From the NCBI GenBank assembly GCA_024235255.1, contig JACKMT010000004.1, positions 248,001 through 312,000 on the forward strand: DNA of 64,000 nucleotides, read 5' to 3'. The translations under genes were made by a program, and so were the position numbers. Positions within the stretch are counted from its first letter, which is position 1. Every line of letters starts with the position of its first letter. The stretch comes from Chromatiaceae bacterium (GTDB taxonomy: Bacteria; Pseudomonadota; Gammaproteobacteria; Chromatiales; Chromatiaceae). Below are positions 54,929 to 63,308 of this stretch, in pieces. Under the pieces are notes generated by a model. It ran no database searches. It was given only the letters and a program-made list of their open reading frames with translations, and was not told the origin of the DNA.

Positions 54929-55951
54929 ATGAATAAACACAAATCAAGCAAGGTAATATACTGGCTTATACCGGTTATTTCGCTGCATTTTTCCTCCGCC
55001 CTCGCGCTCCCGATTCAAGGTGTTTCGGTGACAACATTTGCCGAGTACAGAGGTGTCTCGAGCGGCCCGGCGACGCAAATCGCCGGAAATCCCGGCACGG
55101 TTAATTCCACCAGCCAAGCTGGCCCGGGTGGCGGTGGAATCGGGACGATCGGCGTATCACCGCAGACACCCGTCGATACCTTCGACGAGGCGATCGCTCG
55201 CGGGCGTGCGGCACTGCCTGGAACGCTGGGCAGTTACAGTCACGCCGGCGGCTTCAGCCCGGGCTTCGGAGCCGGAGCAGGTCCGGTATCGGCAACTACC
55301 AGCTCTCAATCCCTGACTCATTGGGTGGCGACTTCCACAGATCCCAGCGTAACCACAGTCGCTATAGATGTACTGGCTTTTTTTGATGGCACGATGGCAA
55401 CCGGTGATTTCGCAGGTGTCGGACCGGGCGACCTGAGCGCCAGGGTCGATGCGCAGCTCTCCGCGTTCACCGATGGAGGAAGCCTCTATGATCTGGCATT
55501 GCATGCGGCGTTGGACGGTTCGACGGGGCTTACGGCAAGCACCGGTTGGGCAGGATCCGTTACATCAGGAATTAACGCCTTTGGGAACGTCCGGCAGGCA
55601 ACCATCGACTATACCGAGTTCTTTGAAGACGCCTTCGTCGTCAATATCGGCGAGGTATTCGCCTGGGATGTCATGCTCGACACCTCGGCGTTTGCCACGG
55701 GACCCTTCGAGCTGTGGGCAAGCTCTGATTTCTTCAATACGGGTGGATTCGATCTTTCGGTCAACACCGCTGGCATCACCCTGATCCAGGTCAGCGGGGG
55801 GTCACCGTCTCCAGTTCCAGAACCCGGTATGTTATTGCTGCTTCTCATCGGTCTACTGGCATTACGATGGGTTTCACGACGCAACTGTCTCATTGATGGC
55901 CTGCCACTAGGCTTAGCTCCAACCACCCAGTCCCGATGCCTATCGGCATAG
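54929..55951 (+). CDS. PEP-CTERM sorting-domain exported protein
   Basis: About 340 residues from ATG 54929, chosen because GAGGA lies nine bases upstream and the next residues form a signal peptide (VIYWLIPVISLHFSSALALP). The mature part is Gly/Ser/Thr/Ala-rich with few charged residues and beta-sandwich-like composition. Near the C terminus VPEPGMLLLLLIGLLALRWVSRR is a complete PEP-CTERM signal: PEP motif, helix, basic cluster. Exosortase (EpsH/XrtA) would cleave there. A further 24 residues follow the basic cluster, which is unusual and suggests a changed stop codon. No exosortase or exopolysaccharide gene is in the window. Confidence 0.82.
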   Translation: MNKHKSSKVIYWLIPVISLHFSSALALPIQGVSVTTFAEYRGVSSGPATQIAGNPGTVNSTSQAGPGGGGIGTIGVSPQTPVDTFDEAIARGRAALPGTLGSYSHAGGFSPGFGAGAGPVSATTSSQSLTHWVATSTDPSVTTVAIDVLAFFDGTMATGDFAGVGPGDLSARVDAQLSAFTDGGSLYDLALHAALDGSTGLTASTGWAGSVTSGINAFGNVRQATIDYTEFFEDAFVVNIGEVFAWDVMLDTSAFATGPFELWASSDFFNTGGFDLSVNTAGITLIQVSGGSPSPVPEPGMLLLLLIGLLALRWVSRRNCLIDGLPLGLAPTTQSRCLSA

Positions 55952-57060
55952 CGCAGTATACGAAGCCAAGCGATTAAAAGCAGAGGTGATCAGCTCTATC
56001 TTTCAGCGGAACCCCGCGCCCAAGCCCTTGTTTGGGAAATCAGTTGAGAGATGGGGCTAATCACCAAAGCACATGGCGAGTATCCATCGTCCTGACAATC
56101 AAGTGTCATTGTCCGCTTTCTGCACCAACCGAAAAGCGGCGCCAACCTGGACGGCAGTTACCGTGACTCGAGCGGCTAAGGTGCATTCGGCAACAACACC
56201 ACCGACACAGTCGCGGGCTACGCGGTAGGAACCAATCCCTGTCCTTTTTACCTATACTCCCAGCATTGCAAGTGCTGTTCATGGCCCTTGGCCGGGGTCG
56301 ACCACTTCAAGGAAACATTGGCAGTATTCACAGCCCACACCTTCTTCTACCGAACCGATGCAAAGCCCGAGAGCTGGACAAATCTGCACGCATTGTTCGG
56401 GCTGTCTGACCAACTGATTTCCGGCGCACCACTGGCAGGTTGGTCATCGCGCAGGTGCGCGAGCTGGTCGGTGAAGAACAGGTGCTGCTGGGACTCTCCG
56501 GCGGCGTTGACTCCTCGGTGGTCGCGGCGCTGCTGCACCGAGCCATCGGCGAACGGTTCAGTTCAGATGCTGCGCTCACACCACCGCGGCAAGGATTGGT
56601 TGTGCCGGGTGGTGGAATTGGAGCTGAGTGTGTGGAAAAGAGGGCGGGTTTTCAGTGTTCTTGGCGCAATGCTAGCCAGATTCGGTGGGGTATTGCACGG
56701 TTGCCATTTTTGATTCGACGGCGGCCGGCCTGTCAGCTATCGCCGAACTCGAGTTAAAAGGGCGTTTATTCTTCCTATACTGCTGTTTTAATCGATGATA
56801 CCTCACAACCTGAAACAGCTTCAAAAATCCCTTTCCCCGCCGATAGAGCCGCTATAAACATGAATTCAGAGGATGAAACGCTATTTCGGTGATATTTTCT
56901 TTCGGGCGTATTAATCCCTCGCATTCTTTCGTTGGAAACCGACGTGCCTCGCGTGACGGTCTCAGGCTCACCTTCACCGACGCCCGCCATGAGCAGGTGC
57001 TTGAGGAAATTGCACGCAGGTGGTGCAAACTTGACACTTTGCCCCACAGGGAGGAGAGAG
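55952..57060. other. Gene-poor stretch with guaA fragment
   Basis: About 1.1 kb without a recognisable intact gene. Open frames here either read through the guaA fragment (56445-56552) in several phases or have no protein-like composition. The region looks like accumulated debris from insertions and deletions. Confidence 0.55.
56445..56552 (+). pseudogene. 108-base internal fragment of guaA (PP-loop)
   Basis: Identical base for base to 33005-33112 of the intact guaA, covering IAQVRELVGEEQVLLG and LSGGVDSSVVAALLHRAIG, the ATP-binding PP-loop. Sequence on both sides is unrelated to guaA. With no frame continuing it as GMP synthase it cannot be functional. The perfect identity points to a recent copying event, or to conversion from the intact gene. 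Confidence 0.92.
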
Positions 57061-58803
57061 ATGGTTGAGACCAAGATATCAGGCGGCGTCCTGTTGGTGG
57101 AGGACAACCCTGCAGACCAGGAACTGGCACGCATCTCGATACAAGCGGCGCGCCTTCCGGGACCCGTGCGCCACGCCGAGAGTATCGAGCAGGCACTGGA
57201 TCTGATTAAACAGGCTGCACCGGAAGTGGTGCTACTGGATCTCGGCCTGCCGGACAGTACCGGGCTCGAGGGTATCCTCACTATCAGCCGCACTGTACCG
57301 ACGGTACCCATCGTAGTGTTGAGTGGTCAGGAGGACGAAACGCTCGCCATTCAGGCTGTGGAATCCGGCGCTCAGGACTATCTGGTCAAGGGCGACTACA
57401 CACCGAAACTGCTTGCACGGGTAATATGCTACGCTGCCGAACGCAAGCGTGTTGAGCAGCAATTGTTGTACACCGCACGCTACGATGCGATAACCGGACT
57501 TGTGAACCGCTCTTGGTTTCTCGGTCTCCTCGAACACGCTCTGAACCGTGCCCGGCGGGACCGGCGATCGCTTGCGGTGCTGTTCATGGATCTCGACCAT
57601 TTTAAGAACATTAACGACAGCCTCGGCCATGCAGCCGGTGATATGCTTCTGAAACAGGTCGGGGAACGGCTGCACATCTGCTCGCGGGTGAGCGACGTGG
57701 TTGCCCGCCTCGGCGGAGATGAGTTCACGTTACTGCTGGAGAACCTCGATTCCCCCAAAAGTGCCCGGATCGTGGCGCAAAAAGTAATCTCTGCAATGCA
57801 ACCGAAGTTCACCATCGCCGGTGTCGATGTCGTTATTACGCCAAGTATCGGCATCGCGTTCTTTCCCGACGCTGGAGAAGACGCAGAAACACTGATCAAG
57901 CATGCCGATACCGCTATGTACCGCGCTAAAGCGAAGGGACGTAACACGGTAGAGTTCTTCACCGACGACATGAACCTGGCCGTGCGGGAAAACTTTGAAC
58001 TTGAATGCGCATTGCACCATGCGCTCAAAAACCGAGAACTCGAGGTGCATTATCAGCCGATTATCGACCGACTATCGAACCGAATCACCGTCGTGGAGGC
58101 GCTACTACGGTGGCGTCGACCGGCCGCCGACAGTCGGGACGGCGTGCAGATCATGCCGTCGGACCACTTCATCCCAGCCTTGGAACGTACCGGCCTGATA
58201 CACGAGACCGGTGCCTGGGTGCTGGAGGAGGCGTGCGCTAATTGTCGCAATTGGCAGCGCCGCTTCAACCCGGAACTGCGGGTGTCGGTCAATGTTTCAC
58301 CACGTCAGCTCGCAAATACTGGATTCACCAAGCGGGTACAGTCTATTCTCGCAGCGACCGAACTCGATCCGGCATCACTTGAAATCGAAATCACGGAACA
58401 GGTGCTGATGGAAAAGTCGCAAACGAACGTGAGTGTGTTGACCGAATTGCGGGAACTGGGTGTTTCGATCGCGATCGATGACTTCGGCGCCGGCTATTCC
58501 TCGCTGGGTTATCTGATCAACTTTCCCTTCGATACCGTGAAGCTCGACAAGAGCTTCATCGAACAATTGCCGGCACGCGAGGACAGTAGGCTGATCACCT
58601 CCGGTATGCTCTCGATAGCCCGTGGCCTCGGACGGCGCGTGGTAGCAGAAGGTGTCGAGACGGCTTTCCAGTATGAATTCCTAACCGAACATCAATGTAG
58701 TGCATTTCAGGGGTTCCTATTCAGCCGACCGCTGCCGGCCGGCGAACTGGAGAAGTTGTTCTGCGACAGCGATGCGGCGAGAATGCGGTTTGCCGGCAGG
58801 TGA
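57061..58803 (+). CDS. Response regulator with GGDEF and EAL domains
   Basis: A 580-residue cytosolic c-di-GMP protein. GGGAGGAGAGAG directly before ATG 57061 fixes the start. Receiver domain (about 8-125; phospho-acceptor Asp in VVLLDLGLPDS, Lys in DYLVKGD), GGDEF domain (about 140-300; LFMDLDHFKNINDSLGHAAG, RLGGDEFTLLL intact), EAL domain (about 320-570; VVEALLRW, NVSPRQL, EITEQVLM, DDFGAGYSSLGYL, KLDKSFI, AEGVET). Both active sites look complete, so it may make and break c-di-GMP under control of the kinase encoded next. Confidence 0.93.
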   Translation: MVETKISGGVLLVEDNPADQELARISIQAARLPGPVRHAESIEQALDLIKQAAPEVVLLDLGLPDSTGLEGILTISRTVPTVPIVVLSGQEDETLAIQAVESGAQDYLVKGDYTPKLLARVICYAAERKRVEQQLLYTARYDAITGLVNRSWFLGLLEHALNRARRDRRSLAVLFMDLDHFKNINDSLGHAAGDMLLKQVGERLHICSRVSDVVARLGGDEFTLLLENLDSPKSARIVAQKVISAMQPKFTIAGVDVVITPSIGIAFFPDAGEDAETLIKHADTAMYRAKAKGRNTVEFFTDDMNLAVRENFELECALHHALKNRELEVHYQPIIDRLSNRITVVEALLRWRRPAADSRDGVQIMPSDHFIPALERTGLIHETGAWVLEEACANCRNWQRRFNPELRVSVNVSPRQLANTGFTKRVQSILAATELDPASLEIEITEQVLMEKSQTNVSVLTELRELGVSIAIDDFGAGYSSLGYLINFPFDTVKLDKSFIEQLPAREDSRLITSGMLSIARGLGRRVVAEGVETAFQYEFLTEHQCSAFQGFLFSRPLPAGELEKLFCDSDAARMRFAGR

Positions 58804-58842
58804 CATTTCGGTCACGCGGCAAAAGATCGGTCCACTAAAACA

Positions 58843-61101
58843 ATGACACCACCACAGTCGCCGATATCCGCCTCCAGCATGCCCAAGGGCTTCCTGACCA
58901 ACTTCGCCAAGCTCGCGACGCTGCTGATCCTGGCAGCGTCCATGCATTACTACTTCATTCATGAAACCATGCGGGGCGACTGGAAGGCCAGCGAACAACT
59001 CAATGTCGAAATCGCGCGGCGCACCATCACCACCGATATCGTTTCGGTAGTGCGTGATCTCACCTTCCTCACCCGACATCTCGAACAGCAGGGTCTGTTC
59101 GATCTCCCTGAAAACGAGTGGAAGCGGCGGCTGGCACTGGAATTCAGTGCACTCAGCGAGAGCAAGAGGCTCTATGACCAGGTGCGCTTTCTTGATGTCC
59201 ATGGTATGGAGATCGTACGTATCAACTACTTTGACAAACAGGCTCATCGAGTACCCGAGAGTTCGTTACAGGATAAATCGGGACGAGACTATTTCGTTGA
59301 AGGCCGCGAACTCGATCGGGGAAAAATATACATCTCGCCGCTCGATCTTAACATCGAGTACAGGCGCATAGAGCAGCCATTAAAGCCGGTGATACGGCTC
59401 TTGATGCCACAATTCGACAAAGCAGGGCGTAAAAAAGGTGTAATCGTACTCAATTACCTTGCCCAGCAGCTTATCGATAATCTTATCCAGGCGTCTGGCG
59501 ATGTCCACTCCTCCTTGGAACTGGTCAACCATGACGGTTACTGGCTCAGTAGCCCCAACGAAGCGGATCAGTGGGGTTTCGTACTCGGTCATGACAGGAA
59601 GATGCCGCAACGTTACCCCGACGCATGGATGCGGATCGTATCGAAAGAGTCTGGCCAATTCGAAGTTGCGGACCAACTGTTCACCTTTGCGACTGTCCGT
59701 CTCGGGCAGGCGGTACGGGAAGCGATCGACCCCCCGGAGCCCGGCGTTAATTTCCTGCAAGGCGCCGACCGCGACTGGAAGATCGTAGCCCGAGCCTCGC
59801 CGAAATTGCTCACGACCTCATTACGTCACTTCAGGGATTTCCAGCTTCCGTTCTATGCCGCCACCTTCGCCCTCACGCTACTTGGCGCATGGACCCTGTC
59901 CCGAGTCCGGGAACGGCAGCTTCTGATCGAGGCGCAGAACGACGTTGAGTTAAGTGACGCCTACGCGGAACTTGAACAGGCTCACAAGCACATCAAGGAG
60001 AGCGAGGCATGGCACCGGGCGCTGGTCGAGAACATGGCCGAGGGCCTTATCGTCACCGACCGGTGCGGGGTCATCCAGTCTTTCAACCAGGCCGCGGAAC
60101 TCATATTCGGATACACCGCCGGGGATATAATCGGCTGCAACGTGAACATCCTGATACCGGCCGAAGTTCGCGAGGATCACGATGTTTATGTCGCGACGTA
60201 TCGCAGCATGGAGCCCGTGACTGCCATGGGAGGGCACGGAAACATTCAGGGCCTGCGCGCCGACGGCAGCAAGTTCGACGTCGAAATAACCTTACAGTCA
60301 CGGTATATCAATGGGAAACGCTGCAACATCGCACTGGTGCGCGACGTAAGCGACAGGAAACAGGCAGAACGTGCAAACCAGCAGAAAAACGAAGCACTGG
60401 CACGTTCGAACGCCGAATTGGAAAGATTCGCCTATGTCGCCTCGCACGATCTGCAGGAACCGCTGCGTACAATGAGCAGTTTCGTACAGTTGCTCGCACA
60501 GCGCTACCATGGAAATCTCGATGCCGACGCAGACAAGTGGATTACGTACATCGTCGAAGCCAGCAGCCGTATGAAGCAGTTGATACAGGATCTGTTGAGC
60601 TACTCGCGCATCAACAGCCATGGCGGGAAGCCGGAACCTGTGGCTGTCGGCGACGTGCTCGACGCCCTGTTGACAGATTTTTCCAGCATCATTTCCCAAC
60701 AGCAGTCCGACATCACCCACGACCCAATGCCGATCGTCATCGCGGACCCCGGCCAATTGCGCCAGTTACTGCAAAACCTGATTGGTAATGCGATGAGATA
60801 TCGGGCTCCCGGACGCACTCCGAAGATACATATCAGTGCCGAACGCCTGCCAGACTCCTGGCGCTTTTCGGTACGCGATAACGGCATCGGTATAGAACAG
60901 AAATACTTCGCTCGTATCTTCGAAATCTTCCAGCGCCTGCATAGCCATAGCCGCTACGCCGGTACCGGTATCGGGCTGGCCGTCTGCAAACGTATCGTCG
61001 AACGACACGGCGGTCGTATCTGGCTCGAGTCGACGCCCGGCGAAGGATCCACCTTCTTTTTTACTATGCAGGCCGCCGATGCTAATATTTCCATTTCATA
61101 A
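58843..61101 (+). CDS. Membrane histidine kinase with PAS and phytochrome-type core
   Basis: A 752-residue sensor. Two transmembrane helices (about 25-42 and 330-352) enclose a Cache-like periplasmic domain (about 45-325; GRDYFVEGRELDRGKIYISP, VIRLLMPQFDKAGRKKGVIV). Then a coiled coil, a PAS domain (about 390-510; RALVENMAEGLIVTDRCGVI), HisKA with the phospho-acceptor His in FAYVASHDLQEPLRTMSSFV, and HATPase (NLIGNAMRYRAPG, DNGIGIEQKYFARIFEIF, GTGIGLAVCKRIVERHGG). The HisKA/HATPase form is that of bacteriophytochrome-like kinases paired with Rcp1-type regulators, which matches the gene that follows ten bases after. Confidence 0.93.
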   Translation: MTPPQSPISASSMPKGFLTNFAKLATLLILAASMHYYFIHETMRGDWKASEQLNVEIARRTITTDIVSVVRDLTFLTRHLEQQGLFDLPENEWKRRLALEFSALSESKRLYDQVRFLDVHGMEIVRINYFDKQAHRVPESSLQDKSGRDYFVEGRELDRGKIYISPLDLNIEYRRIEQPLKPVIRLLMPQFDKAGRKKGVIVLNYLAQQLIDNLIQASGDVHSSLELVNHDGYWLSSPNEADQWGFVLGHDRKMPQRYPDAWMRIVSKESGQFEVADQLFTFATVRLGQAVREAIDPPEPGVNFLQGADRDWKIVARASPKLLTTSLRHFRDFQLPFYAATFALTLLGAWTLSRVRERQLLIEAQNDVELSDAYAELEQAHKHIKESEAWHRALVENMAEGLIVTDRCGVIQSFNQAAELIFGYTAGDIIGCNVNILIPAEVREDHDVYVATYRSMEPVTAMGGHGNIQGLRADGSKFDVEITLQSRYINGKRCNIALVRDVSDRKQAERANQQKNEALARSNAELERFAYVASHDLQEPLRTMSSFVQLLAQRYHGNLDADADKWITYIVEASSRMKQLIQDLLSYSRINSHGGKPEPVAVGDVLDALLTDFSSIISQQQSDITHDPMPIVIADPGQLRQLLQNLIGNAMRYRAPGRTPKIHISAERLPDSWRFSVRDNGIGIEQKYFARIFEIFQRLHSHSRYAGTGIGLAVCKRIVERHGGRIWLESTPGEGSTFFFTMQAADANISIS

Positions 61102-61110
61102 GCTTCTGAG

Positions 61111-61575
61111 ATGGGGTCTGCCGGGTTGATACACAATCATCATGCACGTCCTGTTGAGATCCTGTTGGTGGAGGACAATCCTCCTGATCAGGATCTGACG
61201 CGGGAAGCTTTCAAACAGGGTCGGTTAAACAACAACCTGCACGTGGTCGATGATGGCGAGCAGGCACTCGCCTTTCTCAGGCGCGAGGGTGAGTATGGTA
61301 ACGCACCGCGTCCGGGTCTGATCCTGCTGGATCTCAATCTGCCCCGCATGGATGGTCGCGAACTGCTCAAAGAGATCAAGGGGGACGCCGTGCTAAGCTC
61401 CATACCTGTAGTCGTGCTGACCACTTCGAATGACGAAGCAGATGTCCTAAAAAGTTACCAATTGCACGCAAACTGCTACCTGACCAAGCCGGTCGAATTC
61501 GATAACTTCACCAATGTGGTCCGTTCACTGGAGCACTTCTGGCTTACCGTGGTTCAATTGCCACCGGTTCAGTAA
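61111..61575 (+). CDS. Rcp1-like single-domain response regulator
   Basis: A 154-residue receiver domain without output domain. EILLVEDNPPDQDLTREAFK holds the acidic pair, LILLDLNLPRMDGRELL the phospho-acceptor Asp, VVLTTSNDEADV the Thr and CYLTKPVEFDNF the Lys. VEDNPPDQ and the C-terminal SLEHFWLTVV ending mark the Rcp1 subgroup, partners of phytochrome-like kinases. It likely receives phosphate from the kinase encoded just upstream and may relay it to the REC-GGDEF-EAL protein. Confidence 0.9.
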   Translation: MGSAGLIHNHHARPVEILLVEDNPPDQDLTREAFKQGRLNNNLHVVDDGEQALAFLRREGEYGNAPRPGLILLDLNLPRMDGRELLKEIKGDAVLSSIPVVVLTTSNDEADVLKSYQLHANCYLTKPVEFDNFTNVVRSLEHFWLTVVQLPPVQ

Positions 61576-61680
61576 TGCGATGCGGTTAGCGGGACTGGCC
61601 GTGCGGGTTGCAATCACCGAACGCCAATGAACCGCATGTCAATCTGCAAAGGTTAGCCGAGCCCACACATGAATCATGTT

Positions 61681-62097
61681 GGCGTCCAGCTTGGGCTGCC
61701 CTACGAGATGGTCTACCGCCACCCCTTCCCGGGTCCGGGGCTCGGCGTACGCATTCTCGGCGAGGTTAAGAAAGCGTATGCGGACATACTGCGCAGGGCT
61801 GACCACATCTTTATTCAGGAGCTGCGCAACCACAACCCTTACGATCAGGTGAGCCAGGCATTCGCGGTCTTTCTGCCGGTCAGGTCGGTCGGTGTGGTAG
61901 GGGACGCGCGCCAGTACGAATTTGTGGTATCGCTGCGGGCGGTGGAGACGGTCGATTTCATGACCGCCCGCTTCGCGCATCTGCCGTTTGAGTTTCTGGA
62001 ACTGGTATCGCGCCGCATCATCAACGAAGTGAAAGGTATCTCCCGCGTCGCCTACGATATTTCGGGCAAACCGCCGGCTACCATCAAGTGGGAGTGA
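61681..62097 (+). pseudogene. 3'-terminal fragment of guaA
   Basis: Aligns without gaps to 33516-33932 of the intact guaA, ending on the same stop codon; I count 11 differences in 417 bases (about 97%). It encodes the dimerisation domain (LGLPYEMVYRHPFPGPGLGV to GKPPATIKWE). Two changes alter conserved positions: Leu to Pro before YDQ and Glu to Lys in the canonical TIEWE ending. An ATG at 61669 opens the frame but the synthetase core is absent, so it is a non-functional duplicate. It is the probable right edge of the island. Confidence 0.93.
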
Positions 62098-62219
62098 CCG
62101 GCATTAGCAGGCAAAGTCTGGTACCGACAGGCACTGGAGGGTTGGTTGATTTTTGAGATTCAGTCAAGTAAAACGTCTGATCCTCAGAGTTATACCTGCA
62201 ATTACCGTGAGTAATCACC

Positions 62220-63296
62220 ATGAGCCAAAACAAGGTTCTTTTTCTCTACATCATTATTTTTGTGCTGGGATTGACGGGTTGCTCAAAGACAGATGAACAA
62301 CCAATGAATGAGGTAGTTCGTCCGGTTCGAACGGTAACGGTAACCCTACAAAACGCCATGATGGGCAGGGAGTTCACCGGTGTAGTGGATGCGGATCGGA
62401 AGGTGGATTTGTCGTTTCGGGTTGGCGGCACCCTGGCGGAATTACCGGTGCTGGAAGGCGCTCATGTCAAGGTTAACCAGATGCTGGCCAGGCTGGATCA
62501 GACGGATTTCGAGATTCAGTTGAAAGCGATGCAGGCGGATTTTGACCGCAGTAAAGGAGAATACAATCGGGCGAAAACCCTGCTGGAACGGAAAATACTC
62601 TCCCGGGCGGATTTCGATAAGGTTGAATCCCAGTATCTGGTCGCCGAAGCACAACTGAAAAAAGCGCAACAGGAACTGTCCTACTCAACCATCCTCGCGC
62701 CTTTTGAAGGTTTTATCGCAAAACGGCATATCGAGAATTTTTCCGAAGTTGCGCCGCGCACACCGGTTTTAACCTTGATGGATCTTGAGTCGTTTGTGAT
62801 TACCATTGAGCTTCCGGAAAGCGTAATGATTCAGGTGCAAAGGAAGGGTGTGCGACCGGAGCTGTTTGCGACTTTTGAAGGGCACCCATCCAGCGAGTTT
62901 CCCTTGACACTCAAGGAAGTGACCACCCAGCCGGCTTCAGGCACCCAAACCTACCCGGTTACCCTGAGTTTGCCGTTCATCGATAACCTGAATGTATTGC
63001 CAGGTATGACAGCGGTCGTACGGGTGCGACCGTTTGAAAAACGCGACGGCAACAATAACATTGCCTATCTGCCTGCCCAGGCGGTGCTGGAGGACGACCA
63101 GGGTCGGTATGTGTTTGTCGCGGTGCCGCAGCGTGAAGGCGGTGCAGTGATCATTCGGAAATCCGTGGAAGTGGGAGACATTTCCGCGTTTGGTATTCAG
63201 ATCACCAATGGACTGGCCGAGGGGGACAGGGTGGCGACCGCCGGGATGAGCCAGATTGTTCCGGGCATGCAGGTGTCGCTGATGGACTCCCAATAA
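62220..63296 (+). CDS. RND efflux periplasmic adaptor lipoprotein
   Basis: A 358-residue adaptor. The signal IIIFVLGLTGCSKTDEQ is a lipobox with Cys near residue 21. Lipoyl halves (RVGGTLAELPVLEGAHVKVN; ILAPFEGFIAKRHIENFSEV), a helical hairpin with repeated coiled-coil pattern (DFDRSKGEYNRAKTLLERKI) and the C-terminal barrel and membrane-proximal domains follow. It is followed 12 bases later by its pump. It is a different adaptor type from that at 47052. Confidence 0.92.
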   Translation: MSQNKVLFLYIIIFVLGLTGCSKTDEQPMNEVVRPVRTVTVTLQNAMMGREFTGVVDADRKVDLSFRVGGTLAELPVLEGAHVKVNQMLARLDQTDFEIQLKAMQADFDRSKGEYNRAKTLLERKILSRADFDKVESQYLVAEAQLKKAQQELSYSTILAPFEGFIAKRHIENFSEVAPRTPVLTLMDLESFVITIELPESVMIQVQRKGVRPELFATFEGHPSSEFPLTLKEVTTQPASGTQTYPVTLSLPFIDNLNVLPGMTAVVRVRPFEKRDGNNNIAYLPAQAVLEDDQGRYVFVAVPQREGGAVIIRKSVEVGDISAFGIQITNGLAEGDRVATAGMSQIVPGMQVSLMDSQ

Positions 63297-63308
63297 GAAG
63301 ACGGCATC

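Noticed and set aside
56288..56713. Open frame of 141 codons reading through the guaA fragment
   Set aside because: It reads mostly unrelated phases around the fragment; no conserved domain and no convincing start, so it is debris.
33933..62097. A tRNA gene or an integrase at the island ends
   Set aside because: I looked for T-loop-like sequence and for tyrosine-recombinase motifs in the open frames and saw none.
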